The position numbers were made by a program, and so were the translations under genes. A stretch of DNA of 64,000 bases from positions 9,903,501 through 9,967,500 of the forward strand of contig OZ022256.1 in the NCBI GenBank assembly GCA_963978905.1, in the 5' to 3' direction. The stretch is from Trichostrongylus colubriformis (taxonomy: Eukaryota; Nematoda; Chromadorea; Rhabditida; Trichostrongylidae). The notes below the pieces were generated by a model, which saw nothing but the letters and a program-made list of their open reading frames with translations, had not been told where the DNA came from and did not search any database. Shown piece after piece: positions 1 through 12,639 of this stretch. The stretch's first letter is position 1; each line of letters begins with the position of its first letter.

Positions 1-309
1 GGATGTTGCGATCTTTCAAAATCCTGAATATGAAATTAACTTTGGCTCTGCACGAACGCGCACAGATCGCGCGCTGCAGGTGCCTGCATTTACTGTGTGA
101 GTGTTGTTCATTCGGAGGAAGTTTCATAAATGCGATCGCAGAGTCGCTCCGCAAATTTTGTGAGTACATTCAAATTCAGCGTCTCAACGCGCGCACATCT
201 GTATACTCCTCATTGAGAATGACCAAGCTGACCTATTGACCTCCCCAGTAGAGAAAGAACTGCGTCATAAGCAGAGGGTAGATTGCAGGCAACCAAAGGG
301 CTAATTCAG

Positions 310-515
310 CCGTTGTACCACTGTAGCTGGTAGCTCTTCTGGCGGATGAACGGCAGAACGACTCGCTGAGCTGAGAACCGTGATGAGACCCGACCCGCGC
401 CTTACAATACGAGTTTCTCCACACATCACTTCTTCTGAAGTGGTATGGTTGCTTTCGAGATGGTGTACTCCCAGTTGTCGCTTTCTTCTCACCCTTCCCG
501 GTGCTTATGAGACCA
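310..515. repeat. Dispersed repeat, copy 1 (MITE-like)
   Basis: The sequence from the atgagacc landmark through tccacacatcacttcttctg to cccttcccggtgc recurs in diverged form at 15655-15865 and 34340-34555, and in reverse orientation around 8262-8620. Shared landmarks are a run ending in cgagtttc.ccacacat, cttctgaag, and a terminal c(t/c)cccggtgc. The short open frames across it on both strands are by-products of the repeat, not genes. Confidence 0.55.
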
Positions 516-2040
516 GATCAATATCAACAATCGTAAATGTGACTTCAGGTCAATCCGGCCATCTCAGTTTGTATTGATATCGTAGCCAATGATGAAAGAA
601 GGCTTCTCTGGTGATACTTCATGTACGCTGGGTATCGACATCATCTATGACGAGCAACACAATAGTGTACATCTGCGTGTTTCGAGCTTTCTTCTTCTTC
701 TAGTTTACCAACAAATAATTTCTTATGTTTTCGCTAGCTCATGCTGCTCCTGACTTGCGTACGACTTCCCTAGGTTTGGTTCGAGCTAGATTGATCCTAC
801 AAACTCATGGTTCAACGCCCACCATAAACAGTCCAGCCACGTGGAGCGCGGGAAACTATTGATCCACCACAGTTCCCGCTCAATCAGTGTGCAATCGTCT
901 GTTTGCCGTCGTCCGGTGCGATCAGTCTGTCAAGTACTCGGGATGCCGATCTAACGAAGCTGAACGTCGCCGAAGAAGAAGATCTACGACAAGAAAACTA
1001 GCATGGAGGACTGGAAATGCGACCCTGCCCTTCGCCCCCTATTCATGTCACCTCCATATGGTCAATCCCTCGTGAGTTGATTATATTCAGAACGTAGTTG
1101 ATATGTGGTAATTAATCTCTTTTTCACATCTTCTTCTCCTGTCCTCGTCATATGGTGTCCTTGCCTTTTATGCACTTGATTATATTACTGGTGTTGATAT
1201 ATTATGCAGTAAAGCGGCATAGTACCTCTTAGTATCCCCTGTGACCCCAAGGGTTGCTCATTTTCAGCGGTAAATATTTCTCACACGAAGCGATAAGGGT
1301 ACAGGCTTCAGGGAGCCCGTGCAGGCATTAAGATGCATTCTTTTGTGTGCGAAAGGTACCCTCACGGGGTGTGGATTCTAACGATACTCATATACCGCCG
1401 TGGTCCGATGACGGTTGAACCATCTATGCAGCGATACGCACACCTAGCCGCACCGGTCACGACCTGGTACCAGGGAGATTAATTTCACCGCAGACAGTGA
1501 ACACAAACTAATGGTAAAAACCATGTTGATGAATGATGATTATGAAATCGGTGCGAGCGAACATGACATTCCTTCATGAGATCGTTAACAAGTTTTACTT
1601 AATCTGTACCACAAGCTTGAAGGCAAGACAGATCACAACTATAAAGAACGGTCTCGCCTGCTAATCAAGATCGGCTCCCCGCTATTCGACTTTGACTGCA
1701 AATGATAACCAGTTTATTAGCTGGGGGTTGGATACAGATAGTACTAGTGTGCTTCAAAGTCAACTAACCATTTCAAAATGTGGGTAAAGCATTTTACAAA
1801 ACTGAGAAAAGACCTGAATCTAATCCGTCGTTTCCCGAATATGAGCACGCGTCAGGCACTCTATCGGAATCGCTGTGCACTTTCTCGCGCAATATGTCGG
1901 GCACAACACCGGATCAATCCAAGTAGCACACCCCTTGAAATCACATCTTACTGACATCTTACTGAACACACCCACATGTCAAGAAAAATGAGCGGCTTGT
2001 GCTTGTGCGGTCGTATTCTCAAGTGCAAGTAGACATGAAA
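516..2040. other. Intergenic, no supported gene
   Basis: No open frame here has convincing coding character and flanking splice sites. I also looked on the minus strand for a further GT92 exon, in particular the acidic metal-binding motif that should follow exon 5, and did not find one. Confidence 0.5.
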
Positions 2041-2251
2041 TGGTGATCACGAGCGGCCTGTGAATATTGAAATGGCGTCTGTGAAAAAATGCGATGACTC
2101 TGAACTCTTTAAAAGCCAAACACTAGCAGCATTACCAATCCAAAAGAACGCCGAGTATATGGTCATCTTGTAAAGAAACTAACAGATGTCTGGCACCCCG
2201 TCCTATTTTCCTTAGGTACTGATGTGTCCTGCAACGGTTTAAAATGCATAC

Positions 2252-5200
2252 CTGGGTTCCAACAAGATGCCATTCAATGGATGGTCTGTCTTGCTCCTCA
2301 CGGAAGTATACCACTTCGGCCTCACCACTTTTCACATAATACTTTATAAGCTGAAATGTGTCTGTGATGCACTTGAAAGATAAGGCAATGCATTAGAAGC
2401 AGCGTTCATTGCAGAATGTGCATCGTTAGGGTAGGATTTCGCAAAAAAAAGCGTGAGGCGTGCGAGCATGGGCGCCGCATCTTGCTGAGTCCTCAAACGG
2501 TTACTATGTTCTGCGCCTTTCTTCTTAGACGTGGGACACCGCAATCTTTCAAGGACCCGACTGCATGCATAGGTGTCCCTGAAGAGCACGCTCCGCTTCG
2601 TATGGTGTGAACCTTTATGTCAGGATTTTGCGTTGCGATGTCTCAGCGCCACATTTGTGCGAAAGTGACTTTATTTCATAGATTGCGTGTAGTTGCGTAA
2701 AAAGGGCGGAGACAGTGTCTAGGCCTATTTTTATTCATATCGCTTCCATATTGAGTTTTTTCGAATTGTTTTTATTTTATTTGATGGGGTCCGGCTGGAT
2801 TCAGCTCATTTTAAATGTTTTCGTACGTCCTTGGTGGACAATTGAAGTATCGCAACTTCCGTTGCGATCCTGGTTGACCGGACACCTAGGGCACCGAGGA
2901 TATTGCTCTTCTGACCTTTTGTCTTCGACTTTGCACCTTGCCAGATGGTGTGGTAGATGGCGCCTTTCTGGCAACGGCTTTTCCTATCCTCGACCTTTTT
3001 TCCTAGAAAGTATGCAAGGAATCCGGAGGTCAATAGCTTGGTTCCCAACTTGTGTTGCTCGACTTTCGCCTGACTACATATTGTGTTCTATTTTCCGTAT
3101 TCTGTTCTGTTGTGTTCGATAGAATCATTGTTGCTACCCAGGTGAAAAGCAGAGAAGAAGCAATTGAACAGACGTGATATTCCGCTGAGCAAAAGGGAGT
3201 TTCCGAGTGGCAATCTTGGTCAGTGGTGCATCGACTAAACACGTGAGGGAGGAGATACGATTTCATATCAAACGCATGAGATTTTCATTCGCTTGAGCTT
3301 TCCTTTTTAAATCGAACGCGTATCGCACGAGTTTTTCTTTTTGAATCGAACGCATACGCCGTGAGGAAAATGTCTAGACACGCAAACTAGTTCTGTAGAG
3401 ACTGGTTGGGGAAGGCGCACGCGCCATCTCTCTGGTAACGGAGAAGACGATGACGACGGTGAAGCAGGAAAATCAAGCAAAACGCAGACTATATGGAAGA
3501 GTTAGAGGAAATTGAAAATGTGGACAAAAAACATCATCCATAACACAACGACGAAGAAAAGATGAGAAGGGAAGAGACCATCTACGACATCTGAGAAGAG
3601 GTCGAACAGGTGGGAAGGAAAATCAACGTGAGAAGCAACTTCGAATGAGCTCGACATCATAACCATCTACAAGTCCCGCAACTTCAAAAAGGGAATATAC
3701 GCAACGCACTGGAGCTGAAGATGCGCTGCGCCTTTTGCAACAGTATGGCAGATCACTAATCTGACTCCTGCGCAACACACCTCCACGTCAAGGAACGCCT
3801 TCAAATAGTCGAGCGGGAACGCAAATGTTGCACGTGCCTACAGATCGTCAGCGAAGCACTCTGCTGAAAGTCACAAACTTCCTGCTTCCACTGCAGGTGA
3901 TTTGGGCATCATTCGGCATTGTGTGAGCTACTCGAAAAGAGCGACGAGATTCGACGGAGCATGGAAGAAGCCATGGAAACAGGGAACTCGAAAAGGAGGC
4001 TGGAAAGTTTGAAAAAGCAGCTCGCGGAACTGCAGGGTGGAAACGCTTTTAGTTGCCACACGTTCGAATTTTTCGGGAGTATCACAACTTCCGTTGCGAT
4101 CCTTATTCACCTAGCACCTGGGATATTGCTCTTTCGACCCTTGAACTTCGATTCCGCACCTTGCCAGTGGGCATGGGAGGCGACCTTTGGTGTGGTGGAT
4201 GGCGCCTTTCTGGCAAGAACTTTTCTCGCCTTCGACCTTTGTACTTTTATCTCTGGGGGTATATAAGGAATCCGGGGACCAGTAGTTTAGTTTCCAGCCT
4301 GTGTCGTTTGACTGTCACCTAACCACATAATGTGTTTTATTTTCTGTATTCTGTTCTGTTGTGTTCGAGAAATCATTGTTGTTGTAAAGGTGCAGAAGGA
4401 GGGGAGAAGCTATGGAACAGACGTTGTGTTTCGCTGAGGAAAAGGAAGATCGCGCATGGCAAACCTCGTCTGACAGCGTCTTGCATGCATTCATTCCATA
4501 TTCTACGCTATGTATCCCCTTATACACATCATTTTTACTCTCCCGGATTTTTTGTTGCTTCATACATGGTATTACAGAGCAAGTAATAAATATATCCTGT
4601 ATTATCGATCGAGAAGCGCTTCGGACGTATGCACAAGTCGGTCAAGGGGGAAGGGACCTGATGATGAGTGGATTGCTTCCGCCGTAATGCAAATGTCCTG
4701 TTGCTGCACATCTAGAAAGTCTCGCTCACCGCGGAGTGGGTGACGGTTGGGACACACGAATCTAGGCCGTGACCCTGTGACAGCCTGTGGCCTTTGCCCT
4801 GTGACATGAATAATTCAGACAATTTGACTATACAACGGAACAGACTTGCAAGGAGGACACGATTTACATGAACAATATGTCTGAATTATTTAAGGCTTAG
4901 GTCAAAGGCCACAGGCTGTTACAGGGTCTAGATTCGTGTGTCCCAACCTACACCCCCTCGGAGTTCCTTCTTCCTGAGTTGGAGCAAAAGCCTAACTACT
5001 ATCCAATATCCTCATGTGATATGGATTTATTATGGATAGCACAGAATGCAAGTAAGGGTGATTTGTAGCACAGGAAATGGAATAATTGCAACTGAAAACG
5101 TGTGCATTCAGCTGAATGCAGCTGAGCTTCATTTCTTATTATTATTATTATTAACATCTCTTATTATTACATTCTGGTCTTGTTAGCAGCATCATGTCAT

Positions 5201-8200
5201 CAATTTCGTGCTATTTAACCTTTATACGCATTACTTCCATGTGTTCAAGGCACTGCCTTTACCTTTCTGCATTGCAAATTCAGGAATCTGTAGCATAGCA
5301 AAGCCGAATGTACCTTTTCTGTGTATGGGTCCACATCCTTTACATAAATGTAGAAATGCTGGACACCTTGTAGTTTATAGTGTTCGATATATTCGGCGAA
5401 GAGCAGAAATTTCGTACTTACGCCATACATCGGCTTAACGCACATCGAGAGGGTGTATATCGGATCTGAAAACAATTGTAATAGGCGATTTTGCTCGCGA
5501 TAACAGGAAGGATTCATAGTGGGCACAACAATAGTGATCTGACCGTGAAGCTATGGCTCCAGGACAGCGCGGCTTTCAATTCATATACGAGGGCAGTCCG
5601 CGCGTCCCTAAACTTTGCTAGCTTACTTTTCAAAGTAATTCATAGAAAAGCCAGAAAAGGGCATGGATCAGAATTTCAGTTTAGGCCGGGGTGATATTTC
5701 TTCGTTCATAAGTCATTCCTTTTCTGGAGAAACTAGTCGCGGCAGGAAGTGCAGTCAATATACCAAATAATCAAAAATTGGAGAAATATAAAAGTCTCGG
5801 TTTTTATGTTCATAGTAATATTATTGAAGGAATCGTGCACGGAATTTCCATGATTTTCATTCTTTTTAGAGGCTCTGTATCTGGTACAGTATTCGAGCAA
5901 AACCAAAGCAGATGCGGTTTTAATGTAGTTTGCAAGAGGTGGGAACACACCCCTGTGTTCATAGGGCTATTTTGCCCAGGCTTCCATCGGAAGCTTGGGT
6001 TAGGGTTGCCCCTACCCTCTGCAGTAAGGCTCAGGCAAAAATATATACTTACTGATGATTGCATAAAAAGGAATCAAGTGAGGGACGACAGCGCGACAGT
6101 AGGTGCCCCCGCTTCCAAATACATTAGCACTGCAAAGTGCGCTGTTGTAGCGCATAAGTCAAAAACTATACTAGCAGCAACTCGGCTGAATTTCCGATGA
6201 CTATCCTTGTGACTTTTTTTTCAAAAGCCATATTCCATGATAATCAGATGGATCGATTTACCCTCTTAAAACAGTAGGTCCTCGGGTAGCTAGTCAGACG
6301 TCACCTTTTCGCGTCGCCACGGTGCGCTATCACGGCGCTACAACTCGTCGAACCCATTGCGACGCCACCCACTTGAGCTCGGGTGTATATCGTTAGGATA
6401 GAAACGTCAGGTGACCGTGTTCGGCACGCGATGGTATGGTGTTAGCTATGCGCGCCGTATCAGTTGAGTCCTGAAGCGATCACGCATAGAATGAGGCGTA
6501 GAGCACTGTCATCGCTTCAAGACCCATCCAATACGGCGCGCATAGCTCGCACCATCCCGTCGCGTGCCGACCACGACCACGCGACGTTTCTCTCCTAACG
6601 ATATACACCCCTTGAGCTCCCCTACTGGTCAACCGAGCAAAATGGGTGGCGTCGTGGGTTTGACCAGCTGCCGTGATAGCGCACCGTGGCGACGCGAAAA
6701 AGATGTACCCTTACTAGTTACCCATGGATACACTGTTCTAAGAAGGTTAATCGACCCATCTGATTATCGCGGAATGTGCCTTTGCCTCAGAAGGATCACA
6801 GTTTCATCCATATTTCCGAATGCCTACTCACATGCTCGAAAATATGGACCGTATCCTAAATTGTAGGTAGCCCGTAATGAGCAGATGCAATACAAGCGTA
6901 CAAAGTGGAAGAAAACTCAAATTTTCACGGGCGATTCCTTTGAGCAGTGGGAGTAATATCGATATTTCTTTTTGAAAAACAACTCTAAATACGTTTGAAC
7001 CCGAAAGCACGCTCCTCGTTCGATAAGTGGTGGCCACTGCCATTGATTTGAGCGGTGTTTTAACCACACCTCCCGGTGTGTCGGGATGAAGGCAAAACGC
7101 CGCCGACCAATGACTATTACTGGAAGCGCGCACCTCCCAGCAGAGGTGGAATGTGGGGCTGCGCACGGTCAATCAGACTGGATTTATGCATTCGCTTACA
7201 ATTCCTAGCAAAGGTCCTGGTGACGATTGACTATACAAGACTCCATTTTAAATGTAGGAGAGTGAGTTCAAAGTGCTCTTTTCTCCAGACTAGGCCTGCG
7301 TCTAAATGGAAGTCACATTCTTGAGTGGGTGATGTCCACAATATGAGCTCCCAGGTGAACCTGCAATTTTTCCCTATTTGGAATTATAAGGCTCACCATC
7401 GATTGACCGATCTGTAACGGGAACTGTTTGATTGATTTCTTCATCTTTAGTGGTAGTAACGCTCATATAATGAGCTTTACTGCGCTTGCAACAGTACACA
7501 GTGAATTCGGGAAATACCACTGACTCCACTGCTGGCACGATTTCGTTCAAATTCACGTCGAGGTATCGGCAAAACACTGTTTGGCTGAAATAAAATGGTC
7601 ATTGGGCATTCCTAACTATTTCACTGGCTATTTCTATCCTCTTAAATAGGCGATTTTTTCCAGAATCTTATTCATGGAAGACTTCGACAAAAATTTCTCT
7701 CAGAGTTGGAAGAAGGAATACATTTATGGTATAACTCGCTTCTTGAACATAGTCTGAGAGGAAGGGGTTAACTGCACTCGTCTTCACCCATTATGAATTT
7801 CTTGTTCAAGGTTATATTGCAGCCTCAGCAAAATCTACTATACATTCTGAAGCATTACATTGTTCGCCTTGAGTCCTCTTTTGTATTTGCTTTTTTTTTG
7901 CTTTGACATGGTTTGGAGGAATCGTGCCCGGAAGAATGAGTCTCTCTATTACCCACGTATTTATAATGTACCTGCTTACTTAGAGCTGCATGGAAAAAAG
8001 TGAAAATTTGGCCTGCCAGAAACGAAGAGTTAGACTCTTTATATAAATTTCTGTTCCCACTATGCCTGCGACCGTGTAAGACGGAGCTTCATACTCTGAG
8101 GCTCCCCCCTCCCCCCGCCTCGGCCGTTACAAGCAAATATAATATAAATATATAAAAAGCAGAGAACTCGTTTTTACGTGCACGATCCCTTTCAAGGCAT

Positions 8201-11200
8201 CAGTAGGGGTAAGGGAACACTGAGATATGGGAGTCCATATTCATTGAAACGAACCTTCCACTTCAGAAGAAGTCACATGTGGTGAAAATCGCTCTAAAAA
8301 CACGCGGCTTGGGGTATATATGGCGACCCCGCAGCCAGCTCGGCATGCCGTCATGCGGTCATGCGCCCGGGGGAGGGGGGTTCAACGGGGAGGGACGGGA
8401 CAACGATCGCGGCGGCCGGTTCAGATTCTGGTCTCTCTCTTCAGTGCACTCCGGCTCGATAGAGAGGAGGGGGATTTTCGGGTTCCTATTTCTCGGTTTT
8501 CTCGCAGTTTTATGTCTTTCTTTCTCTAACCTTATATTGCTGAGCACCTCTACTTTCGTATTCCCCCGATTTACTAAATTTACCCCTCCCGGTGTCTCTA
8601 ACATGCGGCACACCCACTGGCATGGTTCTCGGATCGAATTCCACTTTGAGGTTATTCTTTACGAACTCGATAATTTATCCCTTTTGAAATCACTATAACT
8701 GATACAGTAGATGAATAGGAACACAAGAAAGAGGAGAATAGGAACACAAGAAAGAGGACTTTCCTTCATTGTGAGACAAAAATCGTAAAAACAGGACTCC
8801 AGCCAGTCGTGTATGTACCTCTTTGGGGAGATTTATTTCGATTGGATCCTTTTACATGCGCGTTGAACTTTGCAAACTTAGTAAGTAAATATAAGGCGAA
8901 TATGTGGGTGACAGAAGAAGAATTTTCGTATACGAGTCCCCCAATGCCCGTTCAATCCAACCAACCCTTCCATGCTCCATTAAGTGAACTGTCACCAGCC
9001 TCATTATGTGTAAAAGCTTTGATTTGTAGATGGGTGGCCACGAAAGTTATTATTTAATACTGCATAGGACAAATGGTATTCACCTGCCACCAGAATTCAG
9101 AACGGAAGTGCTATACGTGGCGCATCCCACAAGAAAGATCAATTGCATTTCCCCTATCAGAAGTGTCATCTTTGATTTTTTTCCATGGGATTAATAGAAG
9201 AAACGATCAATTGAATGTTGTAAAATACTAACTTGAAGCGCCCGTCAGCTTCAGTAGTCACCACAGAGTAGTCAGGGAACATATATGCACCTACTAACGT
9301 CATGGAACGAAAGGGCTGATTTCGATTTCCAGTGCCTGTGTTGATGTGTTGCTGCATCAGATGATAAAATGGCACACAGGACCTGATGTGGTCATCAAAA
9401 CGATCTCCAGCGCCTGGAACTTTCATCAATCATTCCTGGTTGTTCGGTGATTTGTGTACTTTTTTGAACTTTTCCCGATTTTACTAGAGATCCTTTTCGC
9501 ACAGGGATACAATAAGAAGCCGGAAGGTGCTATTGACAGGCTCTCACAACCGAATAAAGGAGTGCACGGAAGAGTTAGTAGCATCTCAATGCGCTGGAAC
9601 TGCAGCGAACTTTTGAAAAAAAAACGTTCGACCAGCCTGTGAGATATACCTAAACTCAGTAGCCGATCGTTTTGTGCTCAACTACCTCGGGCATTCGATA
9701 TGGGTGGCAAATGTTATCATTCTCTTGAGGGATGCATCTACTGAATAAGACCCCACCATTTACAGTTATGTAAAAATGTTGGGCTCCCATACAGTACAGC
9801 ACCTCTACACTACTCCAGCAATAACAGACTTTTAGTCAGTGCTTTATCTTGAAAGTTAATGGAAGGCCTGTATACAGACCTAGGCCACAGGGGTTTGTCA
9901 CCACATGAAATTGTAGTGCGGCAGGTGGCGCGATGCGCGTGAGCTAGGGGTGCGTCATGAATTCAGTTTGGTCCTGAGACGATCGCTGTGTCCAAGGCCT
10001 TGAACTATTAGGTTGATCGGAAAGTTTCGATAGGGTTGAGATTTTTTCTATTACTCAGCAAGTAATGCAGGCTAATCAACAATATAATAACCATCGTTAG
10101 TAATAACATTCTCCTACCTAAAGAGTAGGTCAGCGATTTTCTTCTCCCAGAATTAGGAGGATTAGGAGTCAAAGAAGTCACCTACCACTTGTTCAAGGTG
10201 ACGAATTTTTTTTTTTGCTGGGAAAGCCTTAGGGGGCCGGAACAAGTGGTAATCTGAGGGGGCAGTATCAGGTGAATAGGGTGCATGTGGAACCGTGTCC
10301 CAAACTAGCTCCTCCAATTTTGCACGGGTCTCTTTACCCATGTGAGGGACCCGTGCAAAATTGGAAGAGCTAGGTTGGGACAAGGTTCCACATTCGTCCT
10401 ATTCCCCTGATATTGTCCCTTCATATTACCACTTGTTCCGGCCTCATAAGGCTTTCTTGGCAGAAAAAAAATTCGTCAACTATGACCACCTTGGACAAGT
10501 GTCAGTGACTTCTTTGACTCCTAATCCTCCTATTTCTGGGAGAAGAGAATCGCTGACGTGCCCGTTGTGTAGGACAATGTTATAACTAACGATGTTTATT
10601 ATATTATTGATTTGTCTGCATTACTTGCTGAGTTGTAAAATAAAATAGAAAAAAATCTCAACCCTATCAAAACTTCCCGATCAACCTAATAGTTTTTTCA
10701 TTTTTTTGTCTCAAATCTGCGTCTGGTGATGGGCATGTAACTTGGAATCGTCCACTACTGAGGAGATGGGTAGTCATTAGGACGAAAAATTCGCGTGGCC
10801 GTGTTTCAGCAGTTGAGTCCTGAAGCGACTGTGCCTGGAATAAGGCGTAGAGCGCCGTCAGAGCGCGATCCGTGCAATACGACGCGTGTAGGTCGCACCC
10901 GCGCCGCCTGCTGGACGCTGTTACGCGATTCTTCTGTCCTAATGCACATACCCGTACTGAGTCATCAACTTTTTTTCCTAAGTAGCCCTTGAAACTGACG
11001 CTACAAACTAAAATAGGATACCACAAACCTGCAAGATTACTGCGTGTGTGCTTTGGCAGCAGCTCCATGCTGAATGGTACTCCAACATCTGGCTCTCCAT
11101 GTCTGCCCGCGTCAATATTATAAAACGTGAATGAGATTATTCCAAGAGCAAGGATCGGAATGACAACAGCCCAGTTCCATCGCATTATCTGAGAATGCAT
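2252..11200 (-). CDS. GT92 (DUF23) glycosyltransferase, N-terminal five exons
   Basis: Family-92 glycosyltransferases are type II membrane enzymes of the secretory pathway; C. elegans GALT-1 adds galactose to core fucose of N-glycans. Exons on the minus strand: 11200-11029 (start could also be 11233 or 11185), 9413-9233, 7584-7397, 5465-5314 and 2350-2252. Junction phases agree throughout (1, 2, 1, 0) and sites are canonical (donors gtttgt, gttagt, gtgagc, gtacat, gtatgc; acceptors mostly TTTCAG-like). Exon 1 has a short basic tail and a signal anchor (AVVIPILALGIISFTFY). Exon 2 has LVGAYMFPDYSVVTTEADGR, exon 3 CRYLD and VVFPEFTVYCCKRSKA, exon 4 MCVKPMYG and EYIEHYKLQGVQHFYIYVKD, exon 5 VKSGEAEVVYFRE and EWHLVGTQ, all typical of the family. 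About 260 residues are covered. The catalytic DxD-like region and C-terminus should follow below 2252, but I could not find them, so the gene is truncated, broken or continues outside the window. Confidence 0.85.
2846..4474 (+). mobile_element. BEL/Pao LTR retrotransposon remnant (LTR-gag-LTR)
   Basis: Two diverged LTRs of about 380-395 bases lie at roughly 2846-3222 and 4078-4474. Shared blocks include caacttccgttgcgatcc, gatggcgcctttctggcaa, aaggaatccgg and tattctgttctgttgtgttcga. Between them, about 3720-4045, translation gives a broken BEL/Pao-type gag zinc-knuckle region (CAFCNS, CCTCL, CFHC) followed by ALCELLEKSDEIRRSMEEAM, interrupted by stops. No pol region remains, so most of the interior is deleted. 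The element is in GT92 intron 4. The paralogous intron at about 29160-29180 runs straight through (ttgacaattggcagcatttt) without it. LTR ends are good to a few bases only, and no clean target duplication was seen. Confidence 0.75.
4745..4948. mobile_element. 204-bp hairpin MITE in GT92 intron 4
   Basis: The ends are long inverted repeats: ggttgggacacacgaatcta on the left and its complement at 4928-4948. The arms continue inward for about 70 bases (cagcctgtggcctttg, then the aataattcagaca palindrome half) around a loop near 4830-4865. The paralogous DNA near 30300 lacks it. A TA follows the right end, but the left flank does not match, so the target duplication is unresolved. Confidence 0.75.
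5137..5170. repeat. TTA microsatellite
   Basis: A short run of tta/att trinucleotides lies in GT92 intron 4, just beyond the point where similarity to the 30.4-kb paralogous segment ends. Confidence 0.6.
6239..6768. mobile_element. 530-bp foldback MITE in GT92 intron 3
   Basis: Near-complementary ends (gataatcagatgg at the left, ccatctgattatc at the right) enclose arms that pair almost to the middle, for example cgcgtcgccacggtgcgcta with its complement at 6685-6705. The centre carries a nested hairpin around gttgagtcctgaagcgat, a motif also found near 9975, 10815, 15430 and 34060. It has no coding capacity. It sits inside the intron between exons 3 and 4. Confidence 0.75.
7585..9232. other. 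GT92 intron 2 with small repeats
   Basis: This intron holds a reverse-oriented copy of the dispersed repeat (about 8262-8620; landmarks cttcagaagaagtcacatgtgg and tacccctcccggtg). It also holds a 23-base tandem duplication at about 8711-8757 (gaataggaacacaagaaaga unit). The 139-codon open frame at 8279-8698 runs through the repeat and is not supported as a gene. Confidence 0.5.
10011..10686. mobile_element. Palindromic ('snapback') mariner derivative
   Basis: The element is flanked by TA on both sides (10009-10010 and 10687-10688). It has inverted ends (ggttgatcggaaagtttcga, and its near complement at 10667-10686). Both arms encode the same C-terminal piece of a mariner transposase, facing opposite ways: on the minus strand VPHAPYSPDTAPSDYHLF, on the plus strand VPHSSYSPDIVPSYYHLF. 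This is the motif that carries the last catalytic Asp. The arms meet near 10345. The N-terminal half, including the DNA-binding domain and the first catalytic Asp, is absent, so the element is non-autonomous. It lies in GT92 intron 1. Confidence 0.85.
10758..10962. mobile_element. Small foldback MITE in GT92 intron 1
   Basis: The left arm has cattaggacgaaaaattcgcg and the right arm its near complement (cgcgattcttctgtcctaatg). The middle carries the gttgagtcctgaagcgac hairpin motif shared with 6239-6768. Borders are approximate. Confidence 0.55.
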
Positions 11201-11289
11201 TGGAAGAAGCTCTGCAAATTTGACCCTGTCCAATCTTTACTTGGAAAGGTAGGCTCTTGCCCGAATTATGTTCATGGTCCGAGAATTAT

Positions 11290-12627
11290 TATCGGGTTCG
11301 GGAATAAGTTTCCGCCGTTTTTTTTACCCCGTTTTTCACACTGTTTCCTTCACCTTTCGGCAAAGCTTATATATGTAAACGATGGGGCTTTTTTTGCTCT
11401 ATAAAATGTGCTATCAGTTTTTCGACTCCTTGGACTACCCAATATTTATGGGTTTGGAAATGAAATAAGCTGACGGCAAAAAATTGGCACTTGCGCACCT
11501 CATCTTTCTCGTCTGCCATCGAGATCAAAAAATGTGTGTATATGATTTCGATAGAGCTTTTTCAGCTCTACAGCATGGTACTACTTTTTACTCAAATTGC
11601 TCTTTGCTGTTTGCTTTGCTGTTTTTAAGACTCACAAATGCAGTACTCGTAAAAGTGTGCATTTTGGTTATCTTCTCTTTCTCGCCTACTATCGAGATTG
11701 GAGAGGATGTGCATATATGCCTTCGATAGATTTTTTTTTGCTCTACAAGATGATACCACTTCTCTTTTGTATCCTCTCATATTTTAGCATAAAGGGATAA
11801 GTTTCCACCTTTCTTCAACTCATCGATAGAGCTCTTTTCGCTCTACAAGACAGTGTTTACGGTTTTTGTTCTAATTAATTTTTGCCATTTTTGAGATCAT
11901 GTAAATGTTGAGGGAATCAAACATTTTCAACACATGTATTCGATAATGCCGATTTTATCGACTTTTAAATAATCTAGAAAATAGCAAAAATTAACTCAAC
12001 AAAGACCGTAAACACAGTCTTGTATGCGAAAAGAGCTCCATCGATTAGAACGAAACATTATAACAAAAAAAATCCATTTTCATTACACAATTTTGAATTG
12101 AAAAAAATCTGGTAACTTATCCTTACATGCTAAAATATGAGTGGATACAAAAGAAGAGTGGTATCATCTTTTAGAGCAAGAAAGCTCTTTGGAATGCATA
12201 TATGCGCATCCTCTCCAATCTCGATGGTAGGCGAGGAAGAGAAGATGACGAAAGTGCATACTTTTGCGAGTACTGCATTTGTGAGTCTTAAAAACAGCAA
12301 AAAGTTGATCGATTTGAATAAAAAGTGATACCATTCTGTAGAGCTGAAAGAGCCCTATCGAAAACATATACATATACATTTTTTGATCTCGATGGCAGAC
12401 GAGAAAGATGAGGTGCGAAAGTGCCAATTTTTTGCCGTCAGCTTACTTCATTTCCAAACCTCATAAATACTGGGTAGTCGAAGTAATCGAAAAACAGATA
12501 ATTGAGTTTTGTAGTGCAAAAAAAAGCCCTATCGAAAACATATATAAGCTTTGTCGAAGGATGAAGGAAACAATGTGAAAAACGGGGTTTGAAAAAAAAC
12601 GGCGGGAACTTATTCCCCAACCCAATA
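11290..12627. mobile_element. 1.3-kb foldback element with eight hairpin modules
   Basis: Arms of about 600 bases (11290-11905 and 11985-12627) are inverted copies around a short AT-rich loop. The ends read gggttcgggaataagttt and, complementary, aacttattccccaaccc. Each arm has four modules of roughly 100-180 bases, each containing a variant of cgatagagctcttttcgctc and then tacaag, itself a small hairpin (AGAGC...GCTCT). They lie near 11375, 11550, 11725 and 11823 on the left and 12015, 12165, 12335 and 12510 on the right. Some modules also share a tttctcg..tgccatcgagat block. There is no transposase; the open frames inside are repeat artefacts. It ends about 55 bases upstream of the furthest possible GT92 start. 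Confidence 0.8.
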
Positions 12628-12639
12628 GAATTGCTCAAT

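Noticed and set aside
3919..4266. 115-codon open frame as a gene
   Set aside because: It starts in the BEL/Pao gag remnant and runs into the 3' LTR; it is a fragment of the retroelement.
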